Origin: Mycobacterium sp.
GTDB lineage: Bacteria > Actinomycetota > Actinomycetes > Mycobacteriales > Mycobacteriaceae
Assembly (NCBI GenBank): GCA_031292665.1
Contig: JARLGR010000131.1
Span: 1-59,781 of the forward strand
Direction of reading: 5' to 3'
Length of the DNA: 59,781 bases
Every line of letters starts with the position of its first letter. Position 1 is the first letter of the stretch. The translations under genes and the position numbers were made by a program. Below are positions 7,960 to 16,798 of the stretch, piece after piece. Below the pieces are notes generated by a model. It worked only from the letters and a program-made list of their open reading frames with translations. It made no database searches and was not told where the DNA came from.

Positions 7960-9021
7960 ATGGCGAGTCCGCCCCTCAGACCGAACAGCCCGTCGCAGCT
8001 GCGTGAAGCGATGGCCCGGCGGCTCTATCGCCGAACGATCGCCACGGGGCAGATCACGTTGCCGGCCGTTCCGGCCATGATCGACGAGTACGTCAGCATG
8101 TGTCAGAAGATCTTCGGCGACTTGGGCGTTCAGTTCAGCCCGCCCGAGCTTGCTCATCTGCGCACGGTGCTGGAGGGCGAGTTGGCCGACGCCTACGCGG
8201 CCTCCCCGCGGTCGACCATCGTCGTCTCGTACGACTATCCGGTCGGGACGGTGTTGAACTACAACGTCAAAGCCGAATGGCAAACGCTCGCAGACACTTA
8301 CGAGAGCTGGGCTCATACCCGCCAGCCACCCCTGTTCGGCACCGAGCCGGACGCGCGCGTGTGGATGCTGGCCTGTGAAGCGGCGGATCCCAGGAGCTGT
8401 CGGGTGCTCGACATCGGCGCGGGGACGGGCCGCAACGCCCTCGCGCTGGCGCGGCGCGGCCACCCGGTGGACGCCGTCGAGATGACGCCGCACTTCGCCG
8501 AGACGATTCGCGCGGAGGCCCAACGGGAAGGGCTGGACGTGCGCGTCATCGAGCGCGACGTCTTCGCGGCCACCGATGATCTGCGGTGGGACTATCAGCT
8601 GATCGTGCTCTCCGAGGTGGTGTCCGACTTCCGTACCGCGCGGCAGCTGCGCAGCATGTTCGAACTCACCGCTCGCTGCCTGGCTCCCGGAGGATGCCTG
8701 GTGTTCAATGCCTTCCTGGCGCGGCACGGCTACACACCCGACGAGACTGCACGAGAACTCGGGCAGCAGTGCTACAGCACGATGTTCACCTGGTACGAGA
8801 TGACGAACGCGACAGCCCTGCTTCCTCTCAACCTCATTGCCGACGACTCCGTCTATGAGTACGAGAGCACCCACCTGCCCCCGGGCGCATGGCCGCCCAC
8901 GTACTGGTACTCCGACTGGGTCAGTGGCCTCGACGTGTTCGACGTCGAGCGTGAGGCATCCCCGGTCGAGATGCGCTGGCTTGTCTACGAGAAGCCGGGT
9001 TGGGACGGTCGACCCGCGTAG
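7960..9021 (+). CDS. SAM-dependent methyltransferase
   Basis: The 353-residue product carries the class I motif I (VLDIGAGTGRNALALARRG) near residues 150-168, an acidic residue after strand 2 (DAVEMT) and a later CLAPGGCLVFN strand, giving a Rossmann SAM-binding fold. About 110 extra N-terminal residues and a ~90-residue C-terminal part, rich in Tyr and Trp, presumably define substrate. ATG 7960 is preferred over the adjacent TTG because AGGAAAG lies about five bases upstream. It sits between genes that are neighbours in M. tuberculosis (Rv1254 and Rv1255c), so it is an insertion relative to that genome. Substrate unknown. Confidence 0.82.
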   Translation: MASPPLRPNSPSQLREAMARRLYRRTIATGQITLPAVPAMIDEYVSMCQKIFGDLGVQFSPPELAHLRTVLEGELADAYAASPRSTIVVSYDYPVGTVLNYNVKAEWQTLADTYESWAHTRQPPLFGTEPDARVWMLACEAADPRSCRVLDIGAGTGRNALALARRGHPVDAVEMTPHFAETIRAEAQREGLDVRVIERDVFAATDDLRWDYQLIVLSEVVSDFRTARQLRSMFELTARCLAPGGCLVFNAFLARHGYTPDETARELGQQCYSTMFTWYEMTNATALLPLNLIADDSVYEYESTHLPPGAWPPTYWYSDWVSGLDVFDVEREASPVEMRWLVYEKPGWDGRPA

Positions 9022-9165
9022 ATCCGGCACCGCCCGGGTCGCCGCCCACCGCTCCCCGCCTCAGCGCGACATCCACGGTGCGAAGCTTGCCACGGAAGCT
9101 TGTCGCGCGGAGGCGGGCATATCGGATGTCCCTCCGCCAGGGACTGGTGTGGCAGGTGTGACGAA

Positions 9166-9744
9166 CTACCCGTGCGCAGACACCGGAGTCAGGATCGGGA
9201 CGACGAACTCCTCGATCATCGCCCGTTCGTCGGCTTCGTCCCGGCCCGGGAACATCAGCAGCGACGTGAGCACCCGCACCACCCAGCGCGCCCGCCGTCC
9301 GACGGCGGCGGGGTCTTCTGGCCCAAGCGAATTCAGGAACGCGGCCGCCAGGGCAGTGATCACCTCGGACTGCCCGGCCAGCTCGCCGCCGATCGGCGGC
9401 CGGGTGGTGGTGAACCACGCCGCCAGCGCGCGACTGTCGCGCACCATCCGCAATGTGGCCATCACACTTGCGATCAGCCGCTGGCGCGGGTCCTCGATAC
9501 CGTCGATTTTCTCCGCAACGGCCCGGCCGAGGCGACGGGTCTCGCGGTGCACATAAGCGGTCCGGAGCGCATCCCGGCTGTCGAAGTACCGGTACAGCGT
9601 GGCCCGAGAACAGCCCGCTGCCCTGGCGATTTCGTTCATGCCGACGGAAGATGGGTCCCGTTCGGTCCACAGCTGCTCGGCCGCGTCGAGTATCCGGTCG
9701 GCGGCTGCCTCAACACGGCGCCCCGCCAGCCAGTCTATCGGCAT
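9166..9744 (-). CDS. TetR-family transcriptional regulator
   Basis: The 192-residue protein has an N-terminal helix-turn-helix (MNEIARAAGCSRATLYRYFD) typical of TetR regulators. The helical C-terminus presumably binds a ligand. Its ATG at 9744 overlaps the cyp130 TGA (ATGA), so it is the second gene of a cyp130-tetR operon. The most economical inference is autoregulation, with control of cyp130 through the palindrome at 10973-10990. Rv1255c counterpart. Confidence 0.9.
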   Translation of the reverse strand: MPIDWLAGRRVEAAADRILDAAEQLWTERDPSSVGMNEIARAAGCSRATLYRYFDSRDALRTAYVHRETRRLGRAVAEKIDGIEDPRQRLIASVMATLRMVRDSRALAAWFTTTRPPIGGELAGQSEVITALAAAFLNSLGPEDPAAVGRRARWVVRVLTSLLMFPGRDEADERAMIEEFVVPILTPVSAHG

Positions 9745-10973
9745 CAGGAGTTGATCCGGATCGGCACCGACAGCGGGCGCCGCACGTAACTGCCGCCCGA
9801 CCAGACGATGGCCGACTCGTCGACCTCGAAATCCGGGCACCTGGAAAGCAGTTCGGTCAGCGCGACGCGCGACTGCATCCGGGCCGCGGCCGCGCCCAGG
9901 CAGTGGTGTGCGCCGTGGCTGAACGTCATGATGTTGCGCGGGCACCGGGTCACGTCGAGTTCGCCTGCATCCGGCCCGTATTGGCGTTCGTCGCGGTTCG
10001 CCGACCCGTACAGCAGCAACACCTTGCGGCCGGCCGAGATAGTCGTGTCGTGCAGAGTCACGTCGCGGGTCGCCGTGCGCGCCAGCCCCTGCACGGGCGA
10101 GGTCAACCGCAGCAGCTCGTCGACCGCGTCCGGGATCAGCCCCGGGTTGTCCACCAAAAGCCGCCGCTGGTCGGGCCGCTCGTGCAGCAAAGGCATTGAG
10201 CCGCCCAGCATTCCGGTGGTAGTGTCGTTGCCGCCGGTGACCATCGTGAACGTGAACGCCAGCACCGACAGGGTGCCGGCGATGTCACCGTCGGCGCCCA
10301 CCCCGGCCGCCACCAGATGCGAAATAGTGTCGTCCTCGGGTTCGGTTCGGCGCCGCTCGATCAGCGCGGTGAAGTAGGCCATCATCGAGCCGACCGCGTC
10401 GCCCAAGATACCCATCCCACCCTCGGTGGCGTTGGCGGCGACAATCGCGTCTGTCCAGCCGTCGAACTGCGCCCGGTCCTCCTCCGGCACACCGAGATAG
10501 TGGGCGACCACCATCGACGGCAGCGGCTTGAACAACTCGGTCACGATGTCGCCGCCGCCGTCGGCGCGCAGCTCCTCGATGCGCTCGACGACGAAGTCGC
10601 GCACCTTGGGCTCGACCGCATCGACCTGGCGAGGGGTGAAACCGCGCGACACCAGTTTGCGGAACTCGGTGTGTGTCGGGGGATCCTGCATAACGAAGGG
10701 CGGATTGTCCTGCAGCCCGATCAGCTCCAACTCGCCGTAGTTGACGGTCAACCCCTGCGCCGAGGAGAACGTCTCGTGGTCGCGGGCCGCCGACCACACG
10801 TCGGCGTGCCGGGACAGCACGTAGTAGTCGTGGTCGGGCCTGCCCGCCGGGACGACGTGGTGCACCGGATCGTGGTCGCGCAGCGCGCGGTACATCGGCC
10901 ATGGACAGGGCCAAGTGTCGGCGCTCGCGAGCTCGAACCGGGGCGGAGCGGCGTGAGACACATCTACCGACAT
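9744..10973 (-). CDS. cyp130: Cytochrome P450 130
   Basis: The 409-residue soluble P450 has the I-helix TMVTGGNDTTTG, the ExxR motif in the K helix (VDELLRLTS), and the haem-binding loop FSHGAHHCLGAAAARMQ with the axial Cys. The length and the opening PPRFELASADTWPCPWPMYR agree with CYP130 (Rv1256c). It needs ferredoxin and a reductase encoded elsewhere. The physiological substrate is unknown. It is followed by its overlapping TetR gene. The start ATG falls inside a palindrome, so expression is probably repressed at or near the transcription start. Confidence 0.92.
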   Translation of the reverse strand: MSVDVSHAAPPRFELASADTWPCPWPMYRALRDHDPVHHVVPAGRPDHDYYVLSRHADVWSAARDHETFSSAQGLTVNYGELELIGLQDNPPFVMQDPPTHTEFRKLVSRGFTPRQVDAVEPKVRDFVVERIEELRADGGGDIVTELFKPLPSMVVAHYLGVPEEDRAQFDGWTDAIVAANATEGGMGILGDAVGSMMAYFTALIERRRTEPEDDTISHLVAAGVGADGDIAGTLSVLAFTFTMVTGGNDTTTGMLGGSMPLLHERPDQRRLLVDNPGLIPDAVDELLRLTSPVQGLARTATRDVTLHDTTISAGRKVLLLYGSANRDERQYGPDAGELDVTRCPRNIMTFSHGAHHCLGAAAARMQSRVALTELLSRCPDFEVDESAIVWSGGSYVRRPLSVPIRINS

Positions 10974-10990
10974 GTCTTATTCGTACGACA
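10973..10990. promoter_or_regulatory. Candidate TetR operator at the cyp130 start
   Basis: The 18-bp sequence TGTCTTATTCGTACGACA is an inverted repeat of the form TGTC-n-TA-n4-TA-n-GACA. It overlaps the first base of the cyp130 start codon and extends upstream. Spacing and symmetry fit a TetR dimer site. The regulator is encoded in the same operon, but binding is an inference. Confidence 0.5.
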
Positions 10991-11106
10991 CTTGCGCGAA
11001 GATGTCAAACGTAACCAGCGCCCAGCGTACGGCCCGCTGCACGTTCGCGGCCGAGCGTGCGGCCAGCTTCACGTTCGAGCCGCCAGAGGCCAAAGCCGCG
11101 AACCCC

Positions 11107-12474
11107 CTAGATCGCCGCGCCCGGGTTCAAGATCCCCAACGGGTCCAGCGCCGCCTTGATGCGCCGGTTCAAGTCCATCACCGCGGGCCCCAGGTACCCG
11201 GAAAGCCACGGGCGCTTCAACCGGCCCACGCCGTGCTCGCCGGTGATCGTGCCGCCCAGGCCGACGGCCAGGTCCATGATCTCGCCGAACGCCAGATGGG
11301 CGCGCTCGGTCATCGAGGCGTCGGCGGGGTCGTAGACGATCAGCGGGTGGGTGTTGCCGTCGCCGGCATGCGCGATCACCGAGATCATCAAGTCGCGCTC
11401 AACCGCGATCCGCTCGATTCCGGTGACCAGCTCGCCCAGCGCCGGAAGCGGCACCCCGACGTCTTCCAAGAGCAGCGACCCCTTGGCCTCGACCGCCGGG
11501 ATGCAGAACCGGCGGGCGGCGACAAACGCCTCGCCCTCGTCCGGATCGTCGGTCGAAAAGACTTCCAGGGCACCGTTTTCGGCGAACACCTCGGCCATCA
11601 CCGCAGCGTCCTCCGAACCGCCAAGCCCGCGCTCGTCGGACCCGGCCACCAGCATGGCGGCCGCCGAACGGTCCAGGTCCATGCGCAACGTGTCCTCGAC
11701 GGCGTTGATCGCCACCGAATCCATGAACTCCAGCATGGACGGGCGAAGCCGCGCGGTGACCCCGAGCACCGCGTCCACCGCCGCCCCCACCGAACCGAAG
11801 CTGGCCACCACGATGCTCGACGCGTTCTGCGCAGGCACCAGCCGCAGCGTCACCTCGGTGATGACGCCGAGGGTGCCCTCGCTGCCGACGAAGAGTTTCG
11901 TCAGCGACAGCCCCGCGACATCCTTCAAACGCGGACCGCCGAGCCGTACGGCGGTGCCGTCGGCCAGCACCACCTGCATGCCCAGCACGTAGTCGGTGGT
12001 CACGCCGTACTTCACGCAGCACAGCCCGCCGGCGTTGGTGGCGATGTTGCCCCCGATGCTGCAGATCTCGTACGACGACGGGTCGGGCGGGTACCACAAG
12101 CCGTGGTCGGCGGCGGCCTTCTTCACCTCGGCGTTGAACAGCCCGGGCTGGCAGACCGCGGTGCGCGTGACGGGGTCGACGGTGATGTCGCGCATCTTCT
12201 CCGTCGACAGCACGATCCCGTCGTCCAGCGCGGTCGCCCCGCCCGACAGGCCGCTGCCGGCGCCGCGGGTCACGACGGGCACCCGGTTGGCCGAAGCCCA
12301 GCGCAGCACGGTCTGCACCTCCTCGGTGCGCCGCGGCCGCACCACGGCCAGCGGTTTGCCCGCCGACGGGTCGAAGGCGCGGTCCTGCCGATAGCCCTCG
12401 GTTACCGTCGGGTCGGTGACGACCATCCCCTCGGGCAGGCCGGCGATCAACTCCGCCAGTGGATCACGACTCAC
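11107..12474 (-). CDS. FAD-linked oxidase, GlcD/D-lactate dehydrogenase type
   Basis: This 455-residue flavoprotein belongs to the FAD-binding type 4 (PCMH/VAO) family. The FAD-binding segment PVVTRGAGSGLSGGATALDD is followed by GGNIATNAGGLCCVKYG. The C-terminal part has the oxidase signature VIAHAGDGNTHPLIVYDP and GEHGVGRLKR, as in glycolate oxidase subunit GlcD and D-lactate dehydrogenases. It probably oxidises a 2-hydroxyacid. GTG 12474 overlaps the end of the efflux gene by 11 bp, so the two are likely in one operon. Rv1257c counterpart. Confidence 0.88.
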   Translation of the reverse strand: MSRDPLAELIAGLPEGMVVTDPTVTEGYRQDRAFDPSAGKPLAVVRPRRTEEVQTVLRWASANRVPVVTRGAGSGLSGGATALDDGIVLSTEKMRDITVDPVTRTAVCQPGLFNAEVKKAAADHGLWYPPDPSSYEICSIGGNIATNAGGLCCVKYGVTTDYVLGMQVVLADGTAVRLGGPRLKDVAGLSLTKLFVGSEGTLGVITEVTLRLVPAQNASSIVVASFGSVGAAVDAVLGVTARLRPSMLEFMDSVAINAVEDTLRMDLDRSAAAMLVAGSDERGLGGSEDAAVMAEVFAENGALEVFSTDDPDEGEAFVAARRFCIPAVEAKGSLLLEDVGVPLPALGELVTGIERIAVERDLMISVIAHAGDGNTHPLIVYDPADASMTERAHLAFGEIMDLAVGLGGTITGEHGVGRLKRPWLSGYLGPAVMDLNRRIKAALDPLGILNPGAAI

Positions 12475-13696
12475 GCACCGATCCTACGGTCGCGCGGTCG
12501 AGTTCCCGCAGCGACGGCAGGCCGCACGCGACCACCCCGATCAGCAGGATCGGCACCGCCAGCGCCAAGAATGTCCACCGAAGTCCGGCCGCGTCGGTCA
12601 GGGGACCGGCCACCAGGAGGCCCAGCGGGCCCGCGGCGTAGGTCAGCCCCGTCATGACTCCGACGACCCGGCCGCGCAGCCGTTGCGGGGCCCGCGTCTG
12701 CATCACGTAGTTGTAGATCGGCGCGATCGGCCCGTAGACCACGCCGGTCACCGCGCACAGCAGCAGGATCACCGGCAACGACGGCAGGAACGCGATGCCG
12801 GCCGTCGCCGCGCCGAAGGTGAGGGTCGCCGTCAACACCGCGGTGCGCCGCCGCATGTACCCGGACAACATGGCATAGCCGAGGGCGCCGGCCACCCCGC
12901 CGAACGCGAGCGCCATCAACGCCCAACCCAACTCGGCTGGCTGATGCCGGTCGGCGAAGTACTTGGGAAAGAGCACGCTTTCCATCGGCAGGTACAGCGC
13001 GGTGACGGCCAGGTCGATCAATCCCAGCGTCCGCAGCACCCGCAGGTTCCACACGAAGCGCATTCCCTCCGCGATGCCGGACCACAGTCCGTCGGGGCGC
13101 ACCCCGTGGTCGGGCTTTCCGGTTCCCTCGAGCCGCAGCGCGGCCATGGCGACGAAGGACAACCCGAAAGCCCCCGCGGTGATCCACATTGTGTTGATGC
13201 CGCCGACGGTGGCGATCATCAGCCCGCCGATCCCGGGACCAACGATGTACGCCACGTTGAGGATCGCCTCGTAGATGCTGTTGGTGCGGTCCAGCGACCA
13301 GCCCGCGCGCGCGGCGGCCTCGGGCAGCATCGACTGACGCGCCGTAGTCCCGGCCGGGTCGAAACCGGCCGCGAGGAAGGCCAATAAAGCCAGGACCGCG
13401 ACGCTGAGCGCCCTCTCGCCGCACCACCACGCGATCATCGGGACGGTGACCACCGCGCTCGCCGACAGCGAATCGGAGACCAGTGACACGCGGCGACGCC
13501 CGAAAAAGTCGACCGCGGCACCGGCCACCAGCGTGGACAACACCAGCGGCAGCGTCGCGGCGGCGGCCACGATCGACGCGTCGCGGGCGCGGTCGTCGTG
13601 CTGCAACGCCAGCCACGGGAAGGCGACCAGCGAGATGCCGGTACCCGCCGTCGCCGACAGCGTGGCGAACAGGATCAAAAAGACGGGGCGTGTCAT
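12464..13696 (-). CDS. tap: Tap-like MFS drug efflux transporter
   Basis: The 410-residue protein has about twelve hydrophobic segments in the 6+6 MFS pattern. The loop after segment 2 reads DFFGRRRVSLVSD (MFS motif A-like). Position upstream of the FAD oxidase and divergent from udgB matches Rv1258c (Tap), which contributes to low-level tetracycline and aminoglycoside efflux in M. tuberculosis. The start is ATG 13696. The promoter region upstream contains a T6 tract on the coding strand that may be a WhiB7-type element. Actual drug substrates here are inferred from the family. Confidence 0.88.
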   Translation of the reverse strand: MTRPVFLILFATLSATAGTGISLVAFPWLALQHDDRARDASIVAAAATLPLVLSTLVAGAAVDFFGRRRVSLVSDSLSASAVVTVPMIAWWCGERALSVAVLALLAFLAAGFDPAGTTARQSMLPEAAARAGWSLDRTNSIYEAILNVAYIVGPGIGGLMIATVGGINTMWITAGAFGLSFVAMAALRLEGTGKPDHGVRPDGLWSGIAEGMRFVWNLRVLRTLGLIDLAVTALYLPMESVLFPKYFADRHQPAELGWALMALAFGGVAGALGYAMLSGYMRRRTAVLTATLTFGAATAGIAFLPSLPVILLLCAVTGVVYGPIAPIYNYVMQTRAPQRLRGRVVGVMTGLTYAAGPLGLLVAGPLTDAAGLRWTFLALAVPILLIGVVACGLPSLRELDRATVGSVRES

Positions 13697-13784
13697 GGCG
13701 TATCGCGGCTGAATCTAACCCAAAAAACACGACGGCAATCGGCAAGTTTCGCGCCCGCCGCCGGCCGAATGCTTCGATGGTCGT
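13697..13784. promoter_or_regulatory. tap/udgB divergent promoter region with a T-tract
   Basis: Read on the tap strand, this 88-bp gap contains TTGCCG, then TTTTTT (13722-13727 complement), GGG and TTAGATTC, about 15-30 bases before the tap start. WhiB7-controlled promoters, including that of Rv1258c, depend on an A/T-rich tract next to the promoter core. The match is suggestive only. Confidence 0.35.
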
Positions 13785-14597
13785 GTGCTCGCCCACCCAC
13801 GCACCGGCCAGGCGTTCGCCTCCCCGGTAGGCCCCGGCGCCGGATGGCCCGGCGACCCGGCGACGCCAGGAACCCCGGTCGCCGCCGACGCCGCCCAAGT
13901 AACTGTCTTGAGCACCCGGGCCGGTTCGATCCCCGAACTCGACGCGATGGTCAGCGTCTGTCGGGCGTGCCCCCGGCTGGTCGGCTGGCGCGAGGACGTC
14001 GCCGTCGCCAAACGCCGCGCCTTCGCCGACCAGCCGTACTGGGGGCGGCCAGTGCCAAGCTTCGGATCCCGAAAGCCCCGGCTGCTGATCGTCGGATTGG
14101 CGCCCGCGGCGCACGGGGCCAACCGGACGGGGCGGATGTTCACCGGCGACCGCTCCGGCGACCAGCTATACGCGGCGCTGTACCGGGCCGGCCTGGTCAA
14201 TCAACCGCTCAGCGTCGACGCCGCAGATGGCTTGAGCGCCAAACAGATTCGCATCGTCGCGCCGGTGGGGTGCGCGCCCCCCGCCAACGCGCCGACCCCG
14301 GCCGAGCGGGACACCTGCTGGCCCTGGCTGAACGCCGAATGGCGCCTGGTGTCCGATCATGTGCGGGTCGTCGTGGCCCTGGGCGGGTTCGCCTGGCAGG
14401 TGGCGCTGCGCCTGCCGGTCGCGTCCGGGCTGCCCAAGCCGCGGTTCGGCCACGGCGTCGTCGCCGAGCTGGGATCGGGTGTTCGGCTGCTGGGCTGCTA
14501 CCACCCGAGCCAGCAGAATATGTTCACCGGTAGGTTGACTCCGGTGATGCTCGATGACGTCTTCGGAGACGCGAAGAAGCTGGCAGGGATCAAGTGA
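13785..14597 (+). CDS. udgB: Family 5 uracil-DNA glycosylase UdgB
   Basis: The 270-residue protein has the Fe-S cluster cysteines of thermostable UDGs (CRACPRL near residue 47, VGCAPP, and C before YHPS). The family 5 motif [20 protein letters not shown] replaces the GEAPG of family 4, and [12 protein letters not shown] is the C-terminal active-site motif. It removes uracil, hypoxanthine and related bases from DNA in base excision repair. The first ~35 residues are low-complexity, and GTG 13785 may not be the exact start. It overlaps the FAD monooxygenase start by 4 bp (GTGA). Rv1259 counterpart. Confidence 0.92.
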   Translation: MLAHPRTGQAFASPVGPGAGWPGDPATPGTPVAADAAQVTVLSTRAGSIPELDAMVSVCRACPRLVGWREDVAVAKRRAFADQPYWGRPVPSFGSRKPRLLIVGLAPAAHGANRTGRMFTGDRSGDQLYAALYRAGLVNQPLSVDAADGLSAKQIRIVAPVGCAPPANAPTPAERDTCWPWLNAEWRLVSDHVRVVVALGGFAWQVALRLPVASGLPKPRFGHGVVAELGSGVRLLGCYHPSQQNMFTGRLTPVMLDDVFGDAKKLAGIK

Positions 14598-15724
14598 CTG
14601 ACGTTTTGGTTTCCGGCGCCAGCGTGGCCGGCATCACGGCGGCGTATTGGCTTGCCCACCACGGCTATTCGGTGACAGTGGTGGAACGCCATCCCGGGCT
14701 TCGGCCCGGCGGCCAGGCGATCGACGTGCGCGGTCCGGCGCTGACGGTGCTCGAACGCATGTGGTTGCGCGCCGCCGCCGACCATCTCAGGACGCGCATG
14801 CGCGGTTCCTCCGTCGTGGACCGCGACGGCAACGAGCTGTCCCACGACACCGAATCGACGCCCACCGGCGGTCTCATCGCCAGCCCGGATATCGAGCTGC
14901 TACGCGATGACCTCGTCGAATTGCTCTACCAGACAACCCAACTGAGGGTCGAATTCCTCTTCGGCGACAGCATCGTGTCGTTGCAGGACGACGGCAGCTC
15001 GGTCCGGGTCACCTTCGAGAACGCCGCCGAGCGCAGCTTCGACCTGGTCATCGGCGCCGACGGACTGCACTCCAACGTGCGCCAGCTGGTCTTCGGCCCC
15101 GAGGAGGAATTCATCGAGCGGCTGGGTACTCACGCGGCGATCTTCACCGTGCCCAACTTCCTGGACCTCGACTACTGGCAGACCTGGCATTACGGCGACG
15201 CCACCATGGCGGGCGTCTACAGCGCGCGCAACAACACCGAGGCCCGGGCCATGGTCGGCTTCATGGACCCCGACCTGCATATCGACTACCGCGACACCGA
15301 GGCCCAGCTCGCCGAGCTGGAGAAGCGGATGGCCGACGACGGCTGGGTACGCCCGCAGCTGGTGGAGTACATGCGCACCGCGCCGGACTTCTACTTCGAC
15401 GAGATGTCGCAGATCAAGATGGATCGCTGGTCCAACGGCCGGGTGGCGCTGGTCGGCGACGCCGCGTATTGCTGCTCGCCGTTGTCGGGGCAGGGCACCA
15501 GCGTGGCCCTGCTGGGCGCCTACATCCTGGCCGGCGAGCTCGCGGCGGCCAGCCAGGACGGCGCAGTCGACTACGAACTTGGCTTCGCCAACTACCACAA
15601 AGAGTTCAACGACTACGTCAAGCGCAACCAGTGGCTGGTCGTCGACAACATCCCGGGCGGTGCGCCGATACCGCAGGAGGTGTTCGACCGCATCGTCAAT
15701 TCGATCACCCTCAAGGACTACTGA
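14594..15724 (+). CDS. FAD-dependent monooxygenase (PHBH/PheA-TfdB family)
   Basis: The 376-residue flavoprotein starts [20 protein letters not shown], a Rossmann GxGxxG variant (SGASVAG). It has the second FAD motif [15 protein letters not shown] and the GD motif [19 protein letters not shown], which identify class A aromatic or polyketide hydroxylases. GTG 14594 overlaps the udgB stop, so the two are co-transcribed. Substrate unknown. Rv1260 counterpart. Confidence 0.88.
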   Translation: MTDVLVSGASVAGITAAYWLAHHGYSVTVVERHPGLRPGGQAIDVRGPALTVLERMWLRAAADHLRTRMRGSSVVDRDGNELSHDTESTPTGGLIASPDIELLRDDLVELLYQTTQLRVEFLFGDSIVSLQDDGSSVRVTFENAAERSFDLVIGADGLHSNVRQLVFGPEEEFIERLGTHAAIFTVPNFLDLDYWQTWHYGDATMAGVYSARNNTEARAMVGFMDPDLHIDYRDTEAQLAELEKRMADDGWVRPQLVEYMRTAPDFYFDEMSQIKMDRWSNGRVALVGDAAYCCSPLSGQGTSVALLGAYILAGELAAASQDGAVDYELGFANYHKEFNDYVKRNQWLVVDNIPGGAPIPQEVFDRIVNSITLKDY

Positions 15725-15762
15725 CGGGGAACGTTCGCGCCGCAGAAAGCGTTGACGCGATC

Positions 15763-16794
15763 GTGCGTCTTTCCGTCCTCGACCTCGTCCCAGTCCGCAC
15801 GGACCAGGCGACCAGGGATGCGCTGGCGGCCACCGTGGAGCTGGCGCAGACCGCTGACCGGCTGGGCTTCACTCGCTACTGGGTCGCCGAGCACCACAAC
15901 ATGCCGTCCGTCGGCGCCACCAGCCCGCCGGTGTTGATCGCCTACCTGGCCGCCCAGACGTCGCAGCTGCGCCTCGGGTCGGGAGGCGTGATGCTGCCCA
16001 ATCACGCGCCACTCGCGGTGGCCGAGCAGTTCGCGCTGCTGGAAGCCGCCGCGCCCGGCCGCATCGACCTGGGCATCGGCCGGGCGCCGGGCTCCGACCC
16101 GGTCACGTCGTATGCCCTGCGCGGTGAGCGTGACGACCGCGACATCGAGAATTTCCCCGAATACCTCGACGACGTGGCCGCGCTGATGAGCGCGCGCGGC
16201 GTCCGGGTGCCGCTCCGCTCGGGCGACTACATCCTCAAGGCCACCCCGGCCGCCGTCAGCGAGCCGCGGTTGTGGCTGCTGGGCTCGTCGATGTACTCCG
16301 CGCGCCTGGCCGCGGCCAAGGGGCTGCCGTACGTCTTCGCCCATCACTTCTCCGGCAGGGGCACCGAGGAGGCGCTCGAGGTCTACCGCTCCCGCTTCCG
16401 GCCCAGTGACCTGGCCCCCGAGCCCCTGACGTTCCTGACGGTCAACGCCGCGGTGGCCGAAACACGCGACGAGGCAACGGCATTGATGTTGCCCAACCTG
16501 CAGGCGCTGGCGCGGCTACGGACCGGCCAGCCGCTGGGGCCGGTGCCGCTGGTCGAAGAGGCGGAAGCGGCGCTGGTCAGTCCGGAGCAGCAGCGCATCA
16601 TCGACAGCGGATTCAAACGGGCCGTCCTCGGCACGCCGGCGGAGGCCGCCGACCAGCTGCGCGCGCTGGCCGAACGGTTCGGCGTCGACGAGGTGATGGT
16701 CAATCCGGTGGCATCGGCCCGCCGCGGTACCGACCCCGCCACCGCACCGGCGCGCGTCGCGACCCTGGAACTGCTGGCAAAAGAACTGTTCTAG
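15763..16794 (+). CDS. Luciferase-like flavin monooxygenase (LLM class)
   Basis: The 343-residue TIM-barrel protein starts at GTG 15763 (VRLSVLDLVPVRTDQ), with GFTRYWVAEHHNMPSVG, LRLGSGGVMLPNHAPLAVAE and GRIDLGIGRAPGSD. These are hallmarks of FMN-dependent alkanal monooxygenase-like proteins. It follows the FAD monooxygenase by 38 bp on the same strand, so a shared transcript is likely. I recall no counterpart at this place in M. tuberculosis, which has Rv1261c here instead. An N-terminally longer frame exists but overlaps the upstream gene. Confidence 0.85.
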   Translation: MRLSVLDLVPVRTDQATRDALAATVELAQTADRLGFTRYWVAEHHNMPSVGATSPPVLIAYLAAQTSQLRLGSGGVMLPNHAPLAVAEQFALLEAAAPGRIDLGIGRAPGSDPVTSYALRGERDDRDIENFPEYLDDVAALMSARGVRVPLRSGDYILKATPAAVSEPRLWLLGSSMYSARLAAAKGLPYVFAHHFSGRGTEEALEVYRSRFRPSDLAPEPLTFLTVNAAVAETRDEATALMLPNLQALARLRTGQPLGPVPLVEEAEAALVSPEQQRIIDSGFKRAVLGTPAEAADQLRALAERFGVDEVMVNPVASARRGTDPATAPARVATLELLAKELF

Positions 16795-16798
16795 GCGA

